A stretch of 64,000 bases of DNA from Kineosporia sp. NBRC 101731 (lineage in GTDB: Bacteria; Actinomycetota; Actinomycetes; Actinomycetales; Kineosporiaceae): NCBI RefSeq assembly GCF_030269305.1, contig NZ_BSTC01000005.1, positions 62,001 through 126,000 on the forward strand. The letters are read 5' to 3'. Numbering within the stretch: the first letter of the stretch is position 1; the number at the start of each line of letters is the position of its first letter. Positions 1 through 8,663 of the stretch are shown in pieces. Below the pieces are notes generated by a model. That model worked only from the letters and a program-made list of their open reading frames with translations, searched no databases and was not told where the DNA came from. The translations under genes and the position numbers were made by a program.

Positions 1-1
1 G

Positions 2-820
2 GTGCAGCAGCGGTTGGACGCGGCGGCCGGATCGGCGCAGTTGAGCGAGCAGGACCGCAGCGCTATCGGCAAGAGCCTGGACCGGGTGGTGGCCGTACTG
101 CTCATGGAGGAGGAGAACCAGGGCGGTGGTGCCCCGGCCGACCTGGCGGTGCAGTCGGGTCAGCAGGGGCTGAGCGTCGAACGGGTGACGGTGGTCGGAG
201 CCCTGATCGACGAATTGATCGATCGGCACTTCGGTCTGGGCCGCCCGCAGGCGCCCACACCGCGCTCGGCCTCGGGCCGATCACCGGTACTCTCCCGGGT
301 CGAAGCGCCTCAGCAGCGCAGCGAAGCCCGTGGCTATGACGTGCTCACCGCATTGATCGCCGGTCTCGACGATGCTCCGGCTTCAGTGGGGGCAGTGACG
401 GAACAGCCCGGCTCGCAGCAAGTCGTGCCGGATCCTGGTCAGCCACCGGCACCAGTACCGGGGGCGCTACCCCTGCACCCGGCTCCACTGCCGGAAGGCT
501 CCGAGGGGGGACACGGCACGTCGGCCGGAACCGGAGCATCGACAGGCTTGTGGGTCGAGCCCGTCCCCGCCGGACATTCGGTTCAGGTGCTGGTCGAGGA
601 TGAGGACGACGAGACGGACGACGGTGACGAGAACCCGGATTTGGCGGGCACCGATGACTCCGATGAGACCGAAACCCGCGACGACCCCAGGGCACAGGCC
701 CTGTCGCTGCTGATGACACATACGCAGCCGTCCCGTACGGGCAGGAGCGGCTCGCAAGCAGGCCAGGACCACCGTGGCGACAAGAGGTCGCCGCGCCACG
801 ACGATCTGAACAAGGAATGA
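2..820 (+). CDS. Hypothetical acidic protein, possibly 5'-truncated by the window edge
   Basis: The open frame starts at a GTG on base 2, so the true start may lie upstream. The visible 272 residues have a helical N-terminal third, a Pro/Gly/Ala-rich middle and a strongly acidic stretch near residues 198-220 rich in Asp and Glu. There is no signal peptide, membrane segment or recognised domain. The stop overlaps the next start (ATGA at 817-820), so it is translationally coupled to the lectin membrane protein that follows and probably works with it. The family is not recognised; the composition suggests a largely disordered protein. Confidence 0.6.
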   Translation: MQQRLDAAAGSAQLSEQDRSAIGKSLDRVVAVLLMEEENQGGGAPADLAVQSGQQGLSVERVTVVGALIDELIDRHFGLGRPQAPTPRSASGRSPVLSRVEAPQQRSEARGYDVLTALIAGLDDAPASVGAVTEQPGSQQVVPDPGQPPAPVPGALPLHPAPLPEGSEGGHGTSAGTGASTGLWVEPVPAGHSVQVLVEDEDDETDDGDENPDLAGTDDSDETETRDDPRAQALSLLMTHTQPSRTGRSGSQAGQDHRGDKRSPRHDDLNKE

Positions 821-1797
821 ATACAGTGACAGAGAAGCCGAATTCCCCTCGCCCGCCAGCAGGTGACGCCGGCCAGCAGGATGGCAAGCCCGACGAACAC
901 GCCGAGTTTCTCGAGTCGTGGAACCGGTCGCTCCTCGGGCGCCGTCCCTCGATCACGCTGCCCTGGCGCGGGCTACGGGGTGTGGCCGTGATCGGTGTCT
1001 CGTTCGTCGCAGTTGTTGGCGTGGTCCTGGGCGGCATGGCCACGGTTCAGGCAATGTCCCGGCCCGACGCCGACAAGGCGGCTCTCACCTCCAACAGTCT
1101 GCCCACCTCCACCGCCTCCTCCACCCCGACCGGCCTGGTGAGCCCCACATCCGGGCCCACCCGGACGAAGGCCCGGCAGCGCAACGGTGAGGAGGCGGTC
1201 AGGACCCGCACCCGTACGGTCACTCAAGCGGCTGCAGGCTCCACCGCCGGTACCGCACGGCCGAAGACGAAGGAAACGACCGAACCCAGCGCGAAGAAGA
1301 CCGCCACGCAGCAGGCGGCAGCCGGAGCGACGACGAAGGCGAAGAAGTCCAACGTCGCGGCGGTCGGTCTGGTGAAAAACCTGATCACCGGCTTCTGCCT
1401 GGACCTGCCGGGCCAGTCCACGCCGGCCGAGAACGTTCTGGTGCAACAAGATACCTGTGTCAGTGGGACCGGTGACAACCAGGAGTTCCAGACCGTCTCC
1501 GCCTCGAACGGAAGTTTCCTGCTGCGCCAGAGCACCTCCCGCTGGTGCCTGGACGCCACCGGGTCCGGCAGCGTGCTGGCGGGAACTCCGGTGAACACCC
1601 ACACCTGCCTGGCCGGGGCTGCCGACAACCAGATGTTCGTCAAAGAAGCGTCCGGATCTGGATTCTTCCTGGTCAACGTCAAAAGTGGCCTTTGCCTAGA
1701 TGTCTCGAACGACGACGGCATCGATCAGCCCGGTGCCAAGCTGACATTGTCGAACTGCTCCAGCCAGGACGACCACATCTGGACCTTCACCGGCTGA
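817..1797 (+). CDS. Single-pass membrane protein with C-terminal ricin-B (beta-trefoil) lectin domain
   Basis: 326 aa. A cytoplasmic N-terminus of about 50 residues is followed by one hydrophobic segment at roughly residues 55-77, a Thr/Ala/Lys-rich linker (about 80-180) and a C-terminal ricin-B fold from about 185 to the end. The repeated pattern of paired Cys, LCLD/WCLD and DNQxF/DHIW motifs marks the trefoil repeats. The topology implies an extracellular carbohydrate-binding domain tethered to the membrane. It overlaps the preceding acidic protein by ATGA. The lectin call is firm from the motifs; the sugar bound is unknown. Confidence 0.8.
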   Translation: MNTVTEKPNSPRPPAGDAGQQDGKPDEHAEFLESWNRSLLGRRPSITLPWRGLRGVAVIGVSFVAVVGVVLGGMATVQAMSRPDADKAALTSNSLPTSTASSTPTGLVSPTSGPTRTKARQRNGEEAVRTRTRTVTQAAAGSTAGTARPKTKETTEPSAKKTATQQAAAGATTKAKKSNVAAVGLVKNLITGFCLDLPGQSTPAENVLVQQDTCVSGTGDNQEFQTVSASNGSFLLRQSTSRWCLDATGSGSVLAGTPVNTHTCLAGAADNQMFVKEASGSGFFLVNVKSGLCLDVSNDDGIDQPGAKLTLSNCSSQDDHIWTFTG

Positions 1798-1906
1798 GCC
1801 CTTGTACGTCCACCGCCGGCGCAGCAACCCGGCTGCGCCGAGCGGGCGGGCGTCACTGCGACCGGCGATGCCGGACCAGTCACCGGGCAACGTTGGAGCA
1901 TACGAT

Positions 1907-2218
1907 GTGAAGATCATGAACCCAGACCCAGACATCGAGCGATTCCTCGACTTCTCAGCGGGCATGGTGAACATCAATGCTCTCTTCCAGAACTGGGAAG
2001 ACAACTTTGTCGAGGCGGTGGCGAACCTTCGTCTCGAAGCCGATCAGCAGAGTTTCCGAAAGGGCTTCGCCAAGAGCCTGGCCGGGATGGTCACACCCGA
2101 CGAGTACGAGAGCCGGACCGGTTGGGACTTCGACTCGGCCGAGGAACTCCACGATCACCTGAAGTCTCTCTGGGTGAGGTTCTACGGTGATGCGGTTCCG
2201 GCCGACAGTCTGCGCTGA
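1907..2218 (+). CDS. Small hypothetical protein
   Basis: 103 aa from the GTG at 1907, chosen because GGAG at 1895-1898 sits 8 nt upstream; the frame stays open back to 1802 but that part reads as non-coding. The protein is acidic and mostly helical, with a distinctive W/F-rich C-terminal half (GWDFDSAEELHDHLKSLWV). No signal or membrane segment is seen. The family is not recognised; small single-domain proteins of this kind can be immunity or adaptor proteins, but nothing here proves that. Confidence 0.6.
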   Translation: MKIMNPDPDIERFLDFSAGMVNINALFQNWEDNFVEAVANLRLEADQQSFRKGFAKSLAGMVTPDEYESRTGWDFDSAEELHDHLKSLWVRFYGDAVPADSLR

Positions 2219-2233
2219 CGAGTTAGCTTCGAT

Positions 2234-2425
2234 CTACTCTCCGACCGGTAGCGAGGGTGCCATCAGGATGACCGCCGACAGGGTGGTCCCGCTTCCGGGC
2301 GGACTGGACACCGTCAGAGTTCCTCCGGCCGTTTCGATCCGGTCCTGAGGCCGATCAGTCCGTAGCTGTCCGGGGTGTGGGCCACGCCCACGCCGTCGTC
2401 GCTGGCGGTGTGGACGGCCAAGTGG
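2234..2425 (-). pseudogene. Remnant of a NarL-type sensor histidine kinase (HATPase C-terminus)
   Basis: Reading the minus strand gives SDDGVGVAHTPDSYGLIGLR in one frame and then RIETAGGTLTVSSPPGSGTT in another. Joined, they form the G1 and G2 boxes that end a HATPase_c domain. One G is missing at the junction: AGG-ACC where AGG-GAC would keep the frame and encode RDRIE. An in-frame stop lies just upstream of the fragment, and no HisKA, sensor or membrane part is found. It is therefore a decayed fragment of about 65 codons, with no response regulator next to it. Confidence 0.65.
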
Positions 2426-2654
2426 TGGACCTACGCTGACACCCCCGGTGGTGTCGCGGGGGTCTGGACCGACAGCGGAACCTGCTGACCCCCGCAGGGG
2501 GGTGGTGCGCGTCCTCAATTCTGGATGTTCGCCACCCCTCTGTCCTGCGCGTTAATGAACGTAGCAAAACGTGACGTTACGGGTCTAAGATCGCGGCCTG
2601 TGAACTACTGGTCGGGGTGGTAGGGGGCCGAAGCCATGCTTCACGATCGACGTT

Positions 2655-4010
2655 GTGAGGGTCGTTGTGCCTGCTGAGACCCCGGTCGGAGTCAACTCGC
2701 GGATCTCGGCGCACACTTTTGACTCGGTCGTGCAGAAAGACCTGGTCGATGCCTGGTCGGAGACGGCGATCGACCGTGAGGTGCTTCAGCGGATCGTTCT
2801 GGGGCGGCTCCGGATCGAGGCCCTGTTGTCCGAGTGCCTCGTCTTGACCGATGCGCAGGTCTTCGACGGGGCCATCATCAAGCAGCTGGCGACCGGCAGA
2901 CTGATCACCAGCCTGTCGCGCGGCGGTGACTCCGGAATCTCGGTGCCCATCGAGATCCGCGGCCGCGCGGCCACACTCGAACAGTGCCTGCCTCAGATAT
3001 ACATGGACAAGAAGCGGCCCAGGCCCTTCCTACCGTCCATTGTGTCCAACGGTTACGAGGTGCGGGAGTCGCTGAGGAACCGTCGCTCGCTGCCCCGGAA
3101 GTCGGGAATCGCCGGCTGCCTGCGGCTGCTGAAAGACGCGGGCGTCGACAGCGCGGAACTTGAGGAGATCGAGGCCGGCTGGCGGTACCTGCTGCAACTG
3201 GAGCAGGAGCACCGGATCCAGTACCGGCCCTGGACTACCCCGATGACGGGGCATCTACCGCTGGCCGAGAGTTATTGGCCGCGATCCGATCTCGAGCATC
3301 AATTGATGACGCAGCAGGGCCACGAGGCGTTCCGGGAAGTTCTGGACCTGGGCACGGACCGCAGTCGGGTGCTCCAGTTCGTGCGGGCCGAGGCGCTCGC
3401 CCAGCGAACCATGTCGGTGGACGATCGCTCTCCGGCCGAGGTCGACCTCGACATCATCATGCACTGGTTCAATGAGCGCTACCTGCGGGCGCTGGCGTTC
3501 CAGCAGGACGCGAACTATCGCGGTTCCAGTGCAATTCCGGGGAAGGACACGTCGTTCCACCTGCTCGAGCAGCTCGAGTCGCGCAACGTGCGGGTCATCG
3601 AGATCGACGTTCCCAGTGGGCTTCTCACCCACGTGGGCAATATGGGCACGTTGTACTGGGAGACCTGCCAGCAGGCGATGATGCCGCGTCTGCGGGAGTG
3701 GTGGCTCAACGGTGACATCGACCAGTTGCGACGAGTCTTCGACTACCTGCACGACGACTTCTCGAAGAACTCGCCGGAAGGCGAAAAGCTTTCCCGGACA
3801 GCCAAGATGTTCGGTTCGCTGTCGGTCGGGCGACTGACGCTCAACGCCTCGATAGCGGTGGGTGGTGCAGCGCTCGGTGAGGTGATGCAGGGGGCGGCGG
3901 TGGCGGTGTTCCTGATGATCTCCGAGAGCATGGTGGAGAGTCTCGCCGGGCCGACGCCGAAGAGAGCGGGTGTGGAAGTGACCAGTTATCTCAACGAGCC
4001 GCCGGCCTGA
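2655..4010 (+). CDS. Uncharacterised 451-aa protein
   Basis: Starts at a GTG at 2655. The protein is soluble and mixed alpha/beta with no signal peptide. It has a basic central region around residues 120-160 and a Gly/Ala-rich, mildly hydrophobic segment near residues 395-425 (SIAVGGAALGEVMQGAAVAVF) that could pack against a membrane. No catalytic motif or family is recognised. It converges on the Nudix gene with no gap: the TGA at 4008-4010 abuts the other gene's stop at 4011. About 240 bp upstream contains only the kinase remnant and a GC-rich inverted repeat. Codon use is like that of its neighbours, so it is a real gene of unknown role. Confidence 0.7.
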   Translation: MRVVVPAETPVGVNSRISAHTFDSVVQKDLVDAWSETAIDREVLQRIVLGRLRIEALLSECLVLTDAQVFDGAIIKQLATGRLITSLSRGGDSGISVPIEIRGRAATLEQCLPQIYMDKKRPRPFLPSIVSNGYEVRESLRNRRSLPRKSGIAGCLRLLKDAGVDSAELEEIEAGWRYLLQLEQEHRIQYRPWTTPMTGHLPLAESYWPRSDLEHQLMTQQGHEAFREVLDLGTDRSRVLQFVRAEALAQRTMSVDDRSPAEVDLDIIMHWFNERYLRALAFQQDANYRGSSAIPGKDTSFHLLEQLESRNVRVIEIDVPSGLLTHVGNMGTLYWETCQQAMMPRLREWWLNGDIDQLRRVFDYLHDDFSKNSPEGEKLSRTAKMFGSLSVGRLTLNASIAVGGAALGEVMQGAAVAVFLMISESMVESLAGPTPKRAGVEVTSYLNEPPA

Positions 4011-4589
4011 TCACAGGCCGACCGCGGGAAGCAGTCCGGCCAGGAGAGCGCGCAGCAGGGCGACATCGGTGATGGCGTCGCGGGTGCAGTGCGGGTCGTT
4101 GCTCGATTCCCGGATGGTGCCCAGGAGATCTTCGACCGGCACCCACAGGAACTGGTCGATCTCGTTCACGTCTTCGGGCGTCGTTGGTGCCTCGGTGTCG
4201 GGCACCACGGCCGCGAACAGCCGGATCTGAGTGGCCAGCAGGCCGCCGTTGGGGAAGACCGCACCCAGGTCGATGAGAGCATCGGGAGCGATTTTCAGGC
4301 CGGTCTCTTCCTGGAGCTCGCGCACGGCCTCGGCCCTCAGATCTTCGGAATGGCCCATACCACGCGGAATCTCGAGCATCGACCGAGTGATCGGGGGGCG
4401 GTACAGCTGCACCATGCCGATGGACCGGCCGCGGATCGGGATGACGGCCACCCCGGGGATGCCCCAGTTCTCCACGATCCGAGCGAACCCGTTCTCGTGG
4501 TCTTGAGGATCACGGTCCACGTAGATCTGCACCCAGTCGCCGTGCGTCCACTCGGGAACTTCGGACTTCTGCAGGTTCCGGTGATCCAC
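4011..4589 (-). CDS. Nudix hydrolase, ADP-sugar/ADP-ribose pyrophosphatase-like
   Basis: 192 aa. The Nudix box lies at about residues 77-99, with the invariant REL-QEE-TGL core (REUXEEXGU) and the preceding EIPRGMG typical of ADP-ribose/ADP-sugar pyrophosphatases. The family hydrolyses nucleoside diphosphates linked to another moiety using Mg2+ held by the Glu residues of the box. The spacing between the leading Gly and first Glu is slightly compressed. The substrate cannot be assigned. It is convergent with the 451-aa gene and monocistronic as far as can be seen. Confidence 0.85.
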   Translation of the reverse strand: MDHRNLQKSEVPEWTHGDWVQIYVDRDPQDHENGFARIVENWGIPGVAVIPIRGRSIGMVQLYRPPITRSMLEIPRGMGHSEDLRAEAVRELQEETGLKIAPDALIDLGAVFPNGGLLATQIRLFAAVVPDTEAPTTPEDVNEIDQFLWVPVEDLLGTIRESSNDPHCTRDAITDVALLRALLAGLLPAVGL

Positions 4590-4811
4590 GACACTCCTCG
4601 GTCGATAACGAATCGCATCGAATTCTATCGCACGGCCTCTTCCCGGCCGATGGCTGAAGTGGGTGTGCGACAGGCAGACGTTCGGGCGTGACGACCCTAC
4701 CGGGCATGGAATCCTTTGTTGCGCGCGACGTCTCGTCGCAAGACATCAAAGCCATCACTGATGGACGCCCCATCGCCCAGTGCGCTCGGCTCGCCTTGGG
4801 CGGTCGGGAAC

Positions 4812-4850
4812 TCGACGGATTACACATGTAAGCTATAGAGTGTAATTACA
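4812..4850 (+). promoter_or_regulatory. Candidate promoter with overlapping palindromic operator
   Basis: A weak -35 (TCGACG, 4812-4817) and a -10-like TATAGA (4834-4839) are 16 bp apart. The perfect palindrome TGTAATTACA (4841-4850) covers the expected transcription start, and a second palindrome centred on ACATGT lies at 4823-4828. The AT-rich patch stands out from its surroundings. It resembles an operator for a GntR/YtrA- or TetR-type repressor, but none is adjacent. Confidence 0.4.
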
Positions 4851-4882
4851 TCATGATTCGACGACGCCAGCGGAGGAAGATT

Positions 4883-5218
4883 ATGCCCAGCACCCCGAAG
4901 CCGACCCCCAGAGCCGTCATCATCTCCGCGTGGGCCGTGCCCGTGATGGTGGCCGGCCAGTTCGCGATGCTGGCGATCATTCCGCTGGGCATTGCCGCGG
5001 CGGGCATCCTGCGCAACCGTCAACTACGTGGGCTGCGCGGATGGGTCGCGGCCCTCTCCGCGGCCTATGCTGCGGGTCTGCTGCTCTGGGCCATCGGCCC
5101 GGACCGCGAAACCAGCCTCTCCAAGGAACTTCACCCCGCGCACATGGTCGTGATCACCGCGCTGGGGGTCGCCCTGGCCGTGGCTTACCACCTGGGCCGG
5201 CGTCCGGTGGCCCGGTAG
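4883..5218 (+). CDS. Small multi-pass membrane protein
   Basis: 111 aa from ATG 4883, chosen over ATG 4853 because GGAGGA (4872-4877) lies 5 nt upstream. There are three likely membrane helices: near residues 10-34, 45-62 and 84-102. Short basic loops separate them. No family is recognised. It is convergent with the large NB-ARC/TPR gene. Confidence 0.6.
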   Translation: MPSTPKPTPRAVIISAWAVPVMVAGQFAMLAIIPLGIAAAGILRNRQLRGLRGWVAALSAAYAAGLLLWAIGPDRETSLSKELHPAHMVVITALGVALAVAYHLGRRPVAR

Positions 5219-5334
5219 GCGGTGCCGAGCAGGTCCACGAGAGGTGCGTTGTTACCTCCATGCAGAACGACCGCCAGCGTCCAGGCAGTGCGCTTTCCGC
5301 CATTGTTCGTGCTGCCTGCCCAGTAGGTGGCGGG

Positions 5335-8136
5335 TTAAAGGCGTTCCGGGGTGCTCTCGTCTTCCGGCGTCGTGAACTGCGCGGCCAGCGACACCGCCCG
5401 AACGGCCCGGTCTGACAACCCCATGTCGTGATATTCCTGAGCACATTGTTCCAAGGCGCGGCCATCGCCGTGACCTGCGCGTGCATGGAGTACAGCGAGC
5501 CCTTCCGTGCTTTTGGCGATCTCCAGGCGGGCTCCAAGTGTCTGCGCCAGCTCTAGGGCCGTTGCGAAGATGTCTTCTGCGCGGTCGTCTTCACGCTCGA
5601 GAAGACATCTGCCCCAGCTATTGAGCGTTACCGCTTCGTTGAGACGATCTTCCAGGTCGCGCTGAATCTGCAAGGCCTGGTCGAACAGGTCATCGGCCTC
5701 GATAGGCCGTCCGAGAAGGTACTCGGTCAGGGCGAGTTCACGGGTGCTCGTGCCTATCCCCGAGGAGCTGTCCACATCGTCATAAATCTCGACGGCTCTG
5801 CGGAGCGTGGCCAGAGCAGCTGGGAGGTCACCCTGCTCACGGGCCAAGATACCCAGGCCGCGCAGGGAGTTGGCTTCACCGAAGCGGTCGCCGACATCCT
5901 CGTACAGGCCCAGCGCCTCGCGGTGAGCCGCTTCGGCCTCGGTCAGACGGCCGCGGATACGCAGAACGGTTCCGCATTCGTTCAGGGCGTACCCCTGGTG
6001 AACACGGTCGCCGAGCATCCGGTAGATCGCGAGAGCCTGCTCCTGATTGCCCAATGCGGCGGCGTAGTTGCCTCGGGCGGATTCCACCAGGCCAAGGTCG
6101 CGGAGCGCGTTCGCCTGGCCGTAGGTGTCTCCGAGCTCACCGAAGATGCTCTGGGCCTGTGACTGGGCCTGCGCCGACTCGGCGAACTTTCCATTGATCC
6201 GCAGCACCATGCCCAGGTCGTGCAGGGCTCCTGCATGGGTCAGCGGGTCATTGGCTGTCAGCGCCGCGCTCAGCGCTCGGCGCTGACATTGCTCGGCCTG
6301 CTGGTAGCGGGAGGCCAGAAATTCGACGATGCCCAGATGGTTCAAGGCGAAGGATTCGTCCGCCGGGGCTGCCGATCCGGCGAGCAGAGCTACAGCCTTC
6401 TCCAGGGAACCGCGTGCCAGAGCATATTTCGCCTGGAGTCGATACAGAAGTCCCAGACGGGCCAGAGCCCTTCCCTCTTCGATCGGGTCGCCGATCATCT
6501 GAGCGCTGTCGATGGCGATCTCCTGGACCTTGACCGCTTGGTCCCAAGGGCCGGCATGCTGCAGGAAGGCGGAGAGCGCGGAACAGAGCAGCACGGTCGT
6601 CTCGTGGTTTCCCCTCTCCGCCCCGGTCTGCAGTACTGCCAGAAGATTTCCACGGTGACGCTCGAACCACCGGAGGGCGTCCTCACGGTTACGTGGTTCG
6701 TCGGGATCAGCCGGGAACTGTTCGGTTCTCGGCGTCGGCCGTACACGCCCGAGCCAGCGATCAGCCGCGTTCGCCTTCTCCAGGTAGTACGACTCCACGC
6801 GGTCACCCGCCATATCCCTCAGGGTCGGGCTCAGGTGCATCTGCGAGCGGGCTGATGCGTAGGCACGCACCAGGTCGTGAAATCGATAGCGTCCGGCGTC
6901 GGTCTCTTCGAGAAGGTGATCAGCGTGGAGTGACTCGATCTCATCGACCGCTGTAAACATCTCGGTGCCCGCCAGAGCCGCGGCGATAGGGGCATCGAGA
7001 TCCGAACCGGCGAAGGTTCCCAGATACAGGACGAAGTTCTGGCGAGAGACAGGCAGCTCGTCGAAGGACAGATCGAGCACGCTGGAGACGCCGTTCTCAC
7101 CGGCCAGGTAGTGCGGAAGGCGATCCCGGACCTGGGTCAGTCGGATGATCAGGTCTTCGATCGTCCATGACGGGTGGTAGCGAAACCGGGCGGCAAGGAG
7201 CGAGATGGCCAGGGGCAGATTGCCGCACATCGCGGTGACGACCTCGACCCGGTCGCGCGGCAGAGTCCGAGGATCGCGGCCGGCGAGATTCAGGAACAGA
7301 TCGGCGGCGTGGGTCAAGGGTAAGACATCCAGAACCTGCGCGGACTCGGCGAGCTCGAACAACCGTCGTCGGCTGGTCACCAGAACGAGGCTTCTCGGTG
7401 ACTCCGGCAGCAAAGGCTCGACCTGGGCGTAGCTGCGGACATTGTCGAAAACAATGATCAGCCGCTGATCAGCGACAAGGGCACGCCACACCAGACTCCG
7501 GGCACGGACGGTGGCCTGGTCATCGACTCCCTGGGGGATGGCGGATGCCGGTACTCCCAGAATGACCAGCAGGGACGACAGCGCCTCGGCCGGGTTGACC
7601 GGATCTCGGCCCGGCGTATAACCGTCCAGGTTCATGAATACCTGACCGTCGGGGAAATCCCCTGTGAGTAGGTGCGCCACGTGTGTGGCGAACGTCGACT
7701 TCCCTACCCCCGGCATTCCGTCCAAGGCCTGAACCGGCAACGGCAGGCCTGATGCCAGGATCTGCCGGCACCGAGCGATCAGGGCATCGGATTCCTGTTC
7801 GCGGTCGACGAAGGCAAGGGCCGGGGTGGGAAGCGTACGAAGAACTGTCGGCACATTGGTGTCGGTGACGGGATGATCGGCTACGACTTCTGCCGGTTCC
7901 TCGTCGTCGAGCATGGTGAGGGCGACCGCAATGAACAACCCGGCGACGGCTCCGATGCCCAGGAACACCCACGGATGGTCTTGAACCGGCTTCAGCCAGC
8001 TCGGCCACGAAGACTCAGCTGACGCAAGGTTCGTAGCCATCCCGACCAGAGACGTCACGAAGAAGGACAGAGCAGCCAGCAGTCCTATCCGCCAGCGACC
8101 CCGCCGGCGGGACGATGCAGTGCGGTCATCTGTCAC
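5335..8136 (-). CDS. Membrane-anchored NB-ARC (STAND) NTPase with TPR repeats, FxsT-like
   Basis: 933 aa from the GTG at 8136, which overlaps the upstream GNAT stop (GTGA). Two membrane helices lie near residues 17-37 and 54-73. An NB-ARC NTPase follows, with P-loop GMPGVGKST (140-148), Walker B LIIVFDN (226-232), LVTSR (252-256) and a GNLPLA motif near 305. Tandem TPRs fill roughly residues 520-920. STAND proteins of this build act as signal-sensing switches, with the TPRs as sensor. The gene ends an operon with an FxsB-like radical SAM enzyme; NB-ARC/TPR partners are known in FxSxx-COOH peptide systems. Unlike SARP regulators it has no DNA-binding domain. NTPase and TPR calls are firm; the link to the peptide is inferred from synteny. 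Confidence 0.85.
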   Translation of the reverse strand: MTDDRTASSRRRGRWRIGLLAALSFFVTSLVGMATNLASAESSWPSWLKPVQDHPWVFLGIGAVAGLFIAVALTMLDDEEPAEVVADHPVTDTNVPTVLRTLPTPALAFVDREQESDALIARCRQILASGLPLPVQALDGMPGVGKSTFATHVAHLLTGDFPDGQVFMNLDGYTPGRDPVNPAEALSSLLVILGVPASAIPQGVDDQATVRARSLVWRALVADQRLIIVFDNVRSYAQVEPLLPESPRSLVLVTSRRRLFELAESAQVLDVLPLTHAADLFLNLAGRDPRTLPRDRVEVVTAMCGNLPLAISLLAARFRYHPSWTIEDLIIRLTQVRDRLPHYLAGENGVSSVLDLSFDELPVSRQNFVLYLGTFAGSDLDAPIAAALAGTEMFTAVDEIESLHADHLLEETDAGRYRFHDLVRAYASARSQMHLSPTLRDMAGDRVESYYLEKANAADRWLGRVRPTPRTEQFPADPDEPRNREDALRWFERHRGNLLAVLQTGAERGNHETTVLLCSALSAFLQHAGPWDQAVKVQEIAIDSAQMIGDPIEEGRALARLGLLYRLQAKYALARGSLEKAVALLAGSAAPADESFALNHLGIVEFLASRYQQAEQCQRRALSAALTANDPLTHAGALHDLGMVLRINGKFAESAQAQSQAQSIFGELGDTYGQANALRDLGLVESARGNYAAALGNQEQALAIYRMLGDRVHQGYALNECGTVLRIRGRLTEAEAAHREALGLYEDVGDRFGEANSLRGLGILAREQGDLPAALATLRRAVEIYDDVDSSSGIGTSTRELALTEYLLGRPIEADDLFDQALQIQRDLEDRLNEAVTLNSWGRCLLEREDDRAEDIFATALELAQTLGARLEIAKSTEGLAVLHARAGHGDGRALEQCAQEYHDMGLSDRAVRAVSLAAQFTTPEDESTPERL

Positions 8137-8618
8137 TGTTCGGGTTTCGACCAACGGTAGTAGACCTTGCCCTCGTCCTCTTTGAATCCCTGAGCAGTGT
8201 AGAACCGTGTGGCTGTGGGGTTGTTGCGGTCGGCGGTCCATTCCACCCGCGAACAGTCCTCGCGCGAATTCGCGATCTGCAGTATCTGCTCGAAGAGCAA
8301 CGTGCCCAGACCTTTTCCGCGATGGCTCTCGGCCACGAACAGCTCTTTGACGAAGAGGGTATGGGTGGCTCCGGAGGCCGGCCAGAGAAATGAATACGAG
8401 GCAAAGCCTATGAGCGCCTGGCTCGAGCCGTCGAAGCAGACCAACGCCTGCGCCATCGGGAAGTCGCCGAACAGGGCCCGACGGGTTTGGGCGGTCAAGA
8501 CCTCAGTGGAATCAATATGGACTGCACCGTAATACTTTTCAATATCCCCGAGTAATTCGACGATGGCATCGAGGTCTTGTTCTTCAGCTGATCGGAGTGT
8601 TGCATCCAAGGTGGTCAT
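8133..8618 (-). CDS. GNAT-family N-acetyltransferase
   Basis: 161 aa from ATG 8618 (an ATG four codons upstream is possible). The acetyl-CoA binding motif A is clear: LFVAESHRGKGLGTLLFEQI at about residues 96-115, followed by a typical ATRFYTAQGF motif B. It lies between the radical SAM gene and the NB-ARC/TPR gene and overlaps the latter by GTGA, so all three are co-translated. It may acetylate the modified peptide (tailoring or self-protection), or an unrelated substrate. The role in a RiPP pathway is inference from position only. Confidence 0.85.
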   Translation of the reverse strand: MTTLDATLRSAEEQDLDAIVELLGDIEKYYGAVHIDSTEVLTAQTRRALFGDFPMAQALVCFDGSSQALIGFASYSFLWPASGATHTLFVKELFVAESHRGKGLGTLLFEQILQIANSREDCSRVEWTADRNNPTATRFYTAQGFKEDEGKVYYRWSKPEQ

Positions 8619-8663
8619 CCTCGCCCCCATTACGAGCGGTCAAGAGAGATCAACGCTACCCCA

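Noticed and set aside
2440-2510. GC-rich inverted repeat considered as a riboswitch or terminator
   Set aside because: The arms are short runs of G and C with several pairings possible; no consistent structure or downstream gene logic.
5335-8136. NB-ARC/TPR protein considered as a SARP-type pathway regulator
   Set aside because: There is no winged-helix or BTAD domain; membrane helices occupy the N-terminus.
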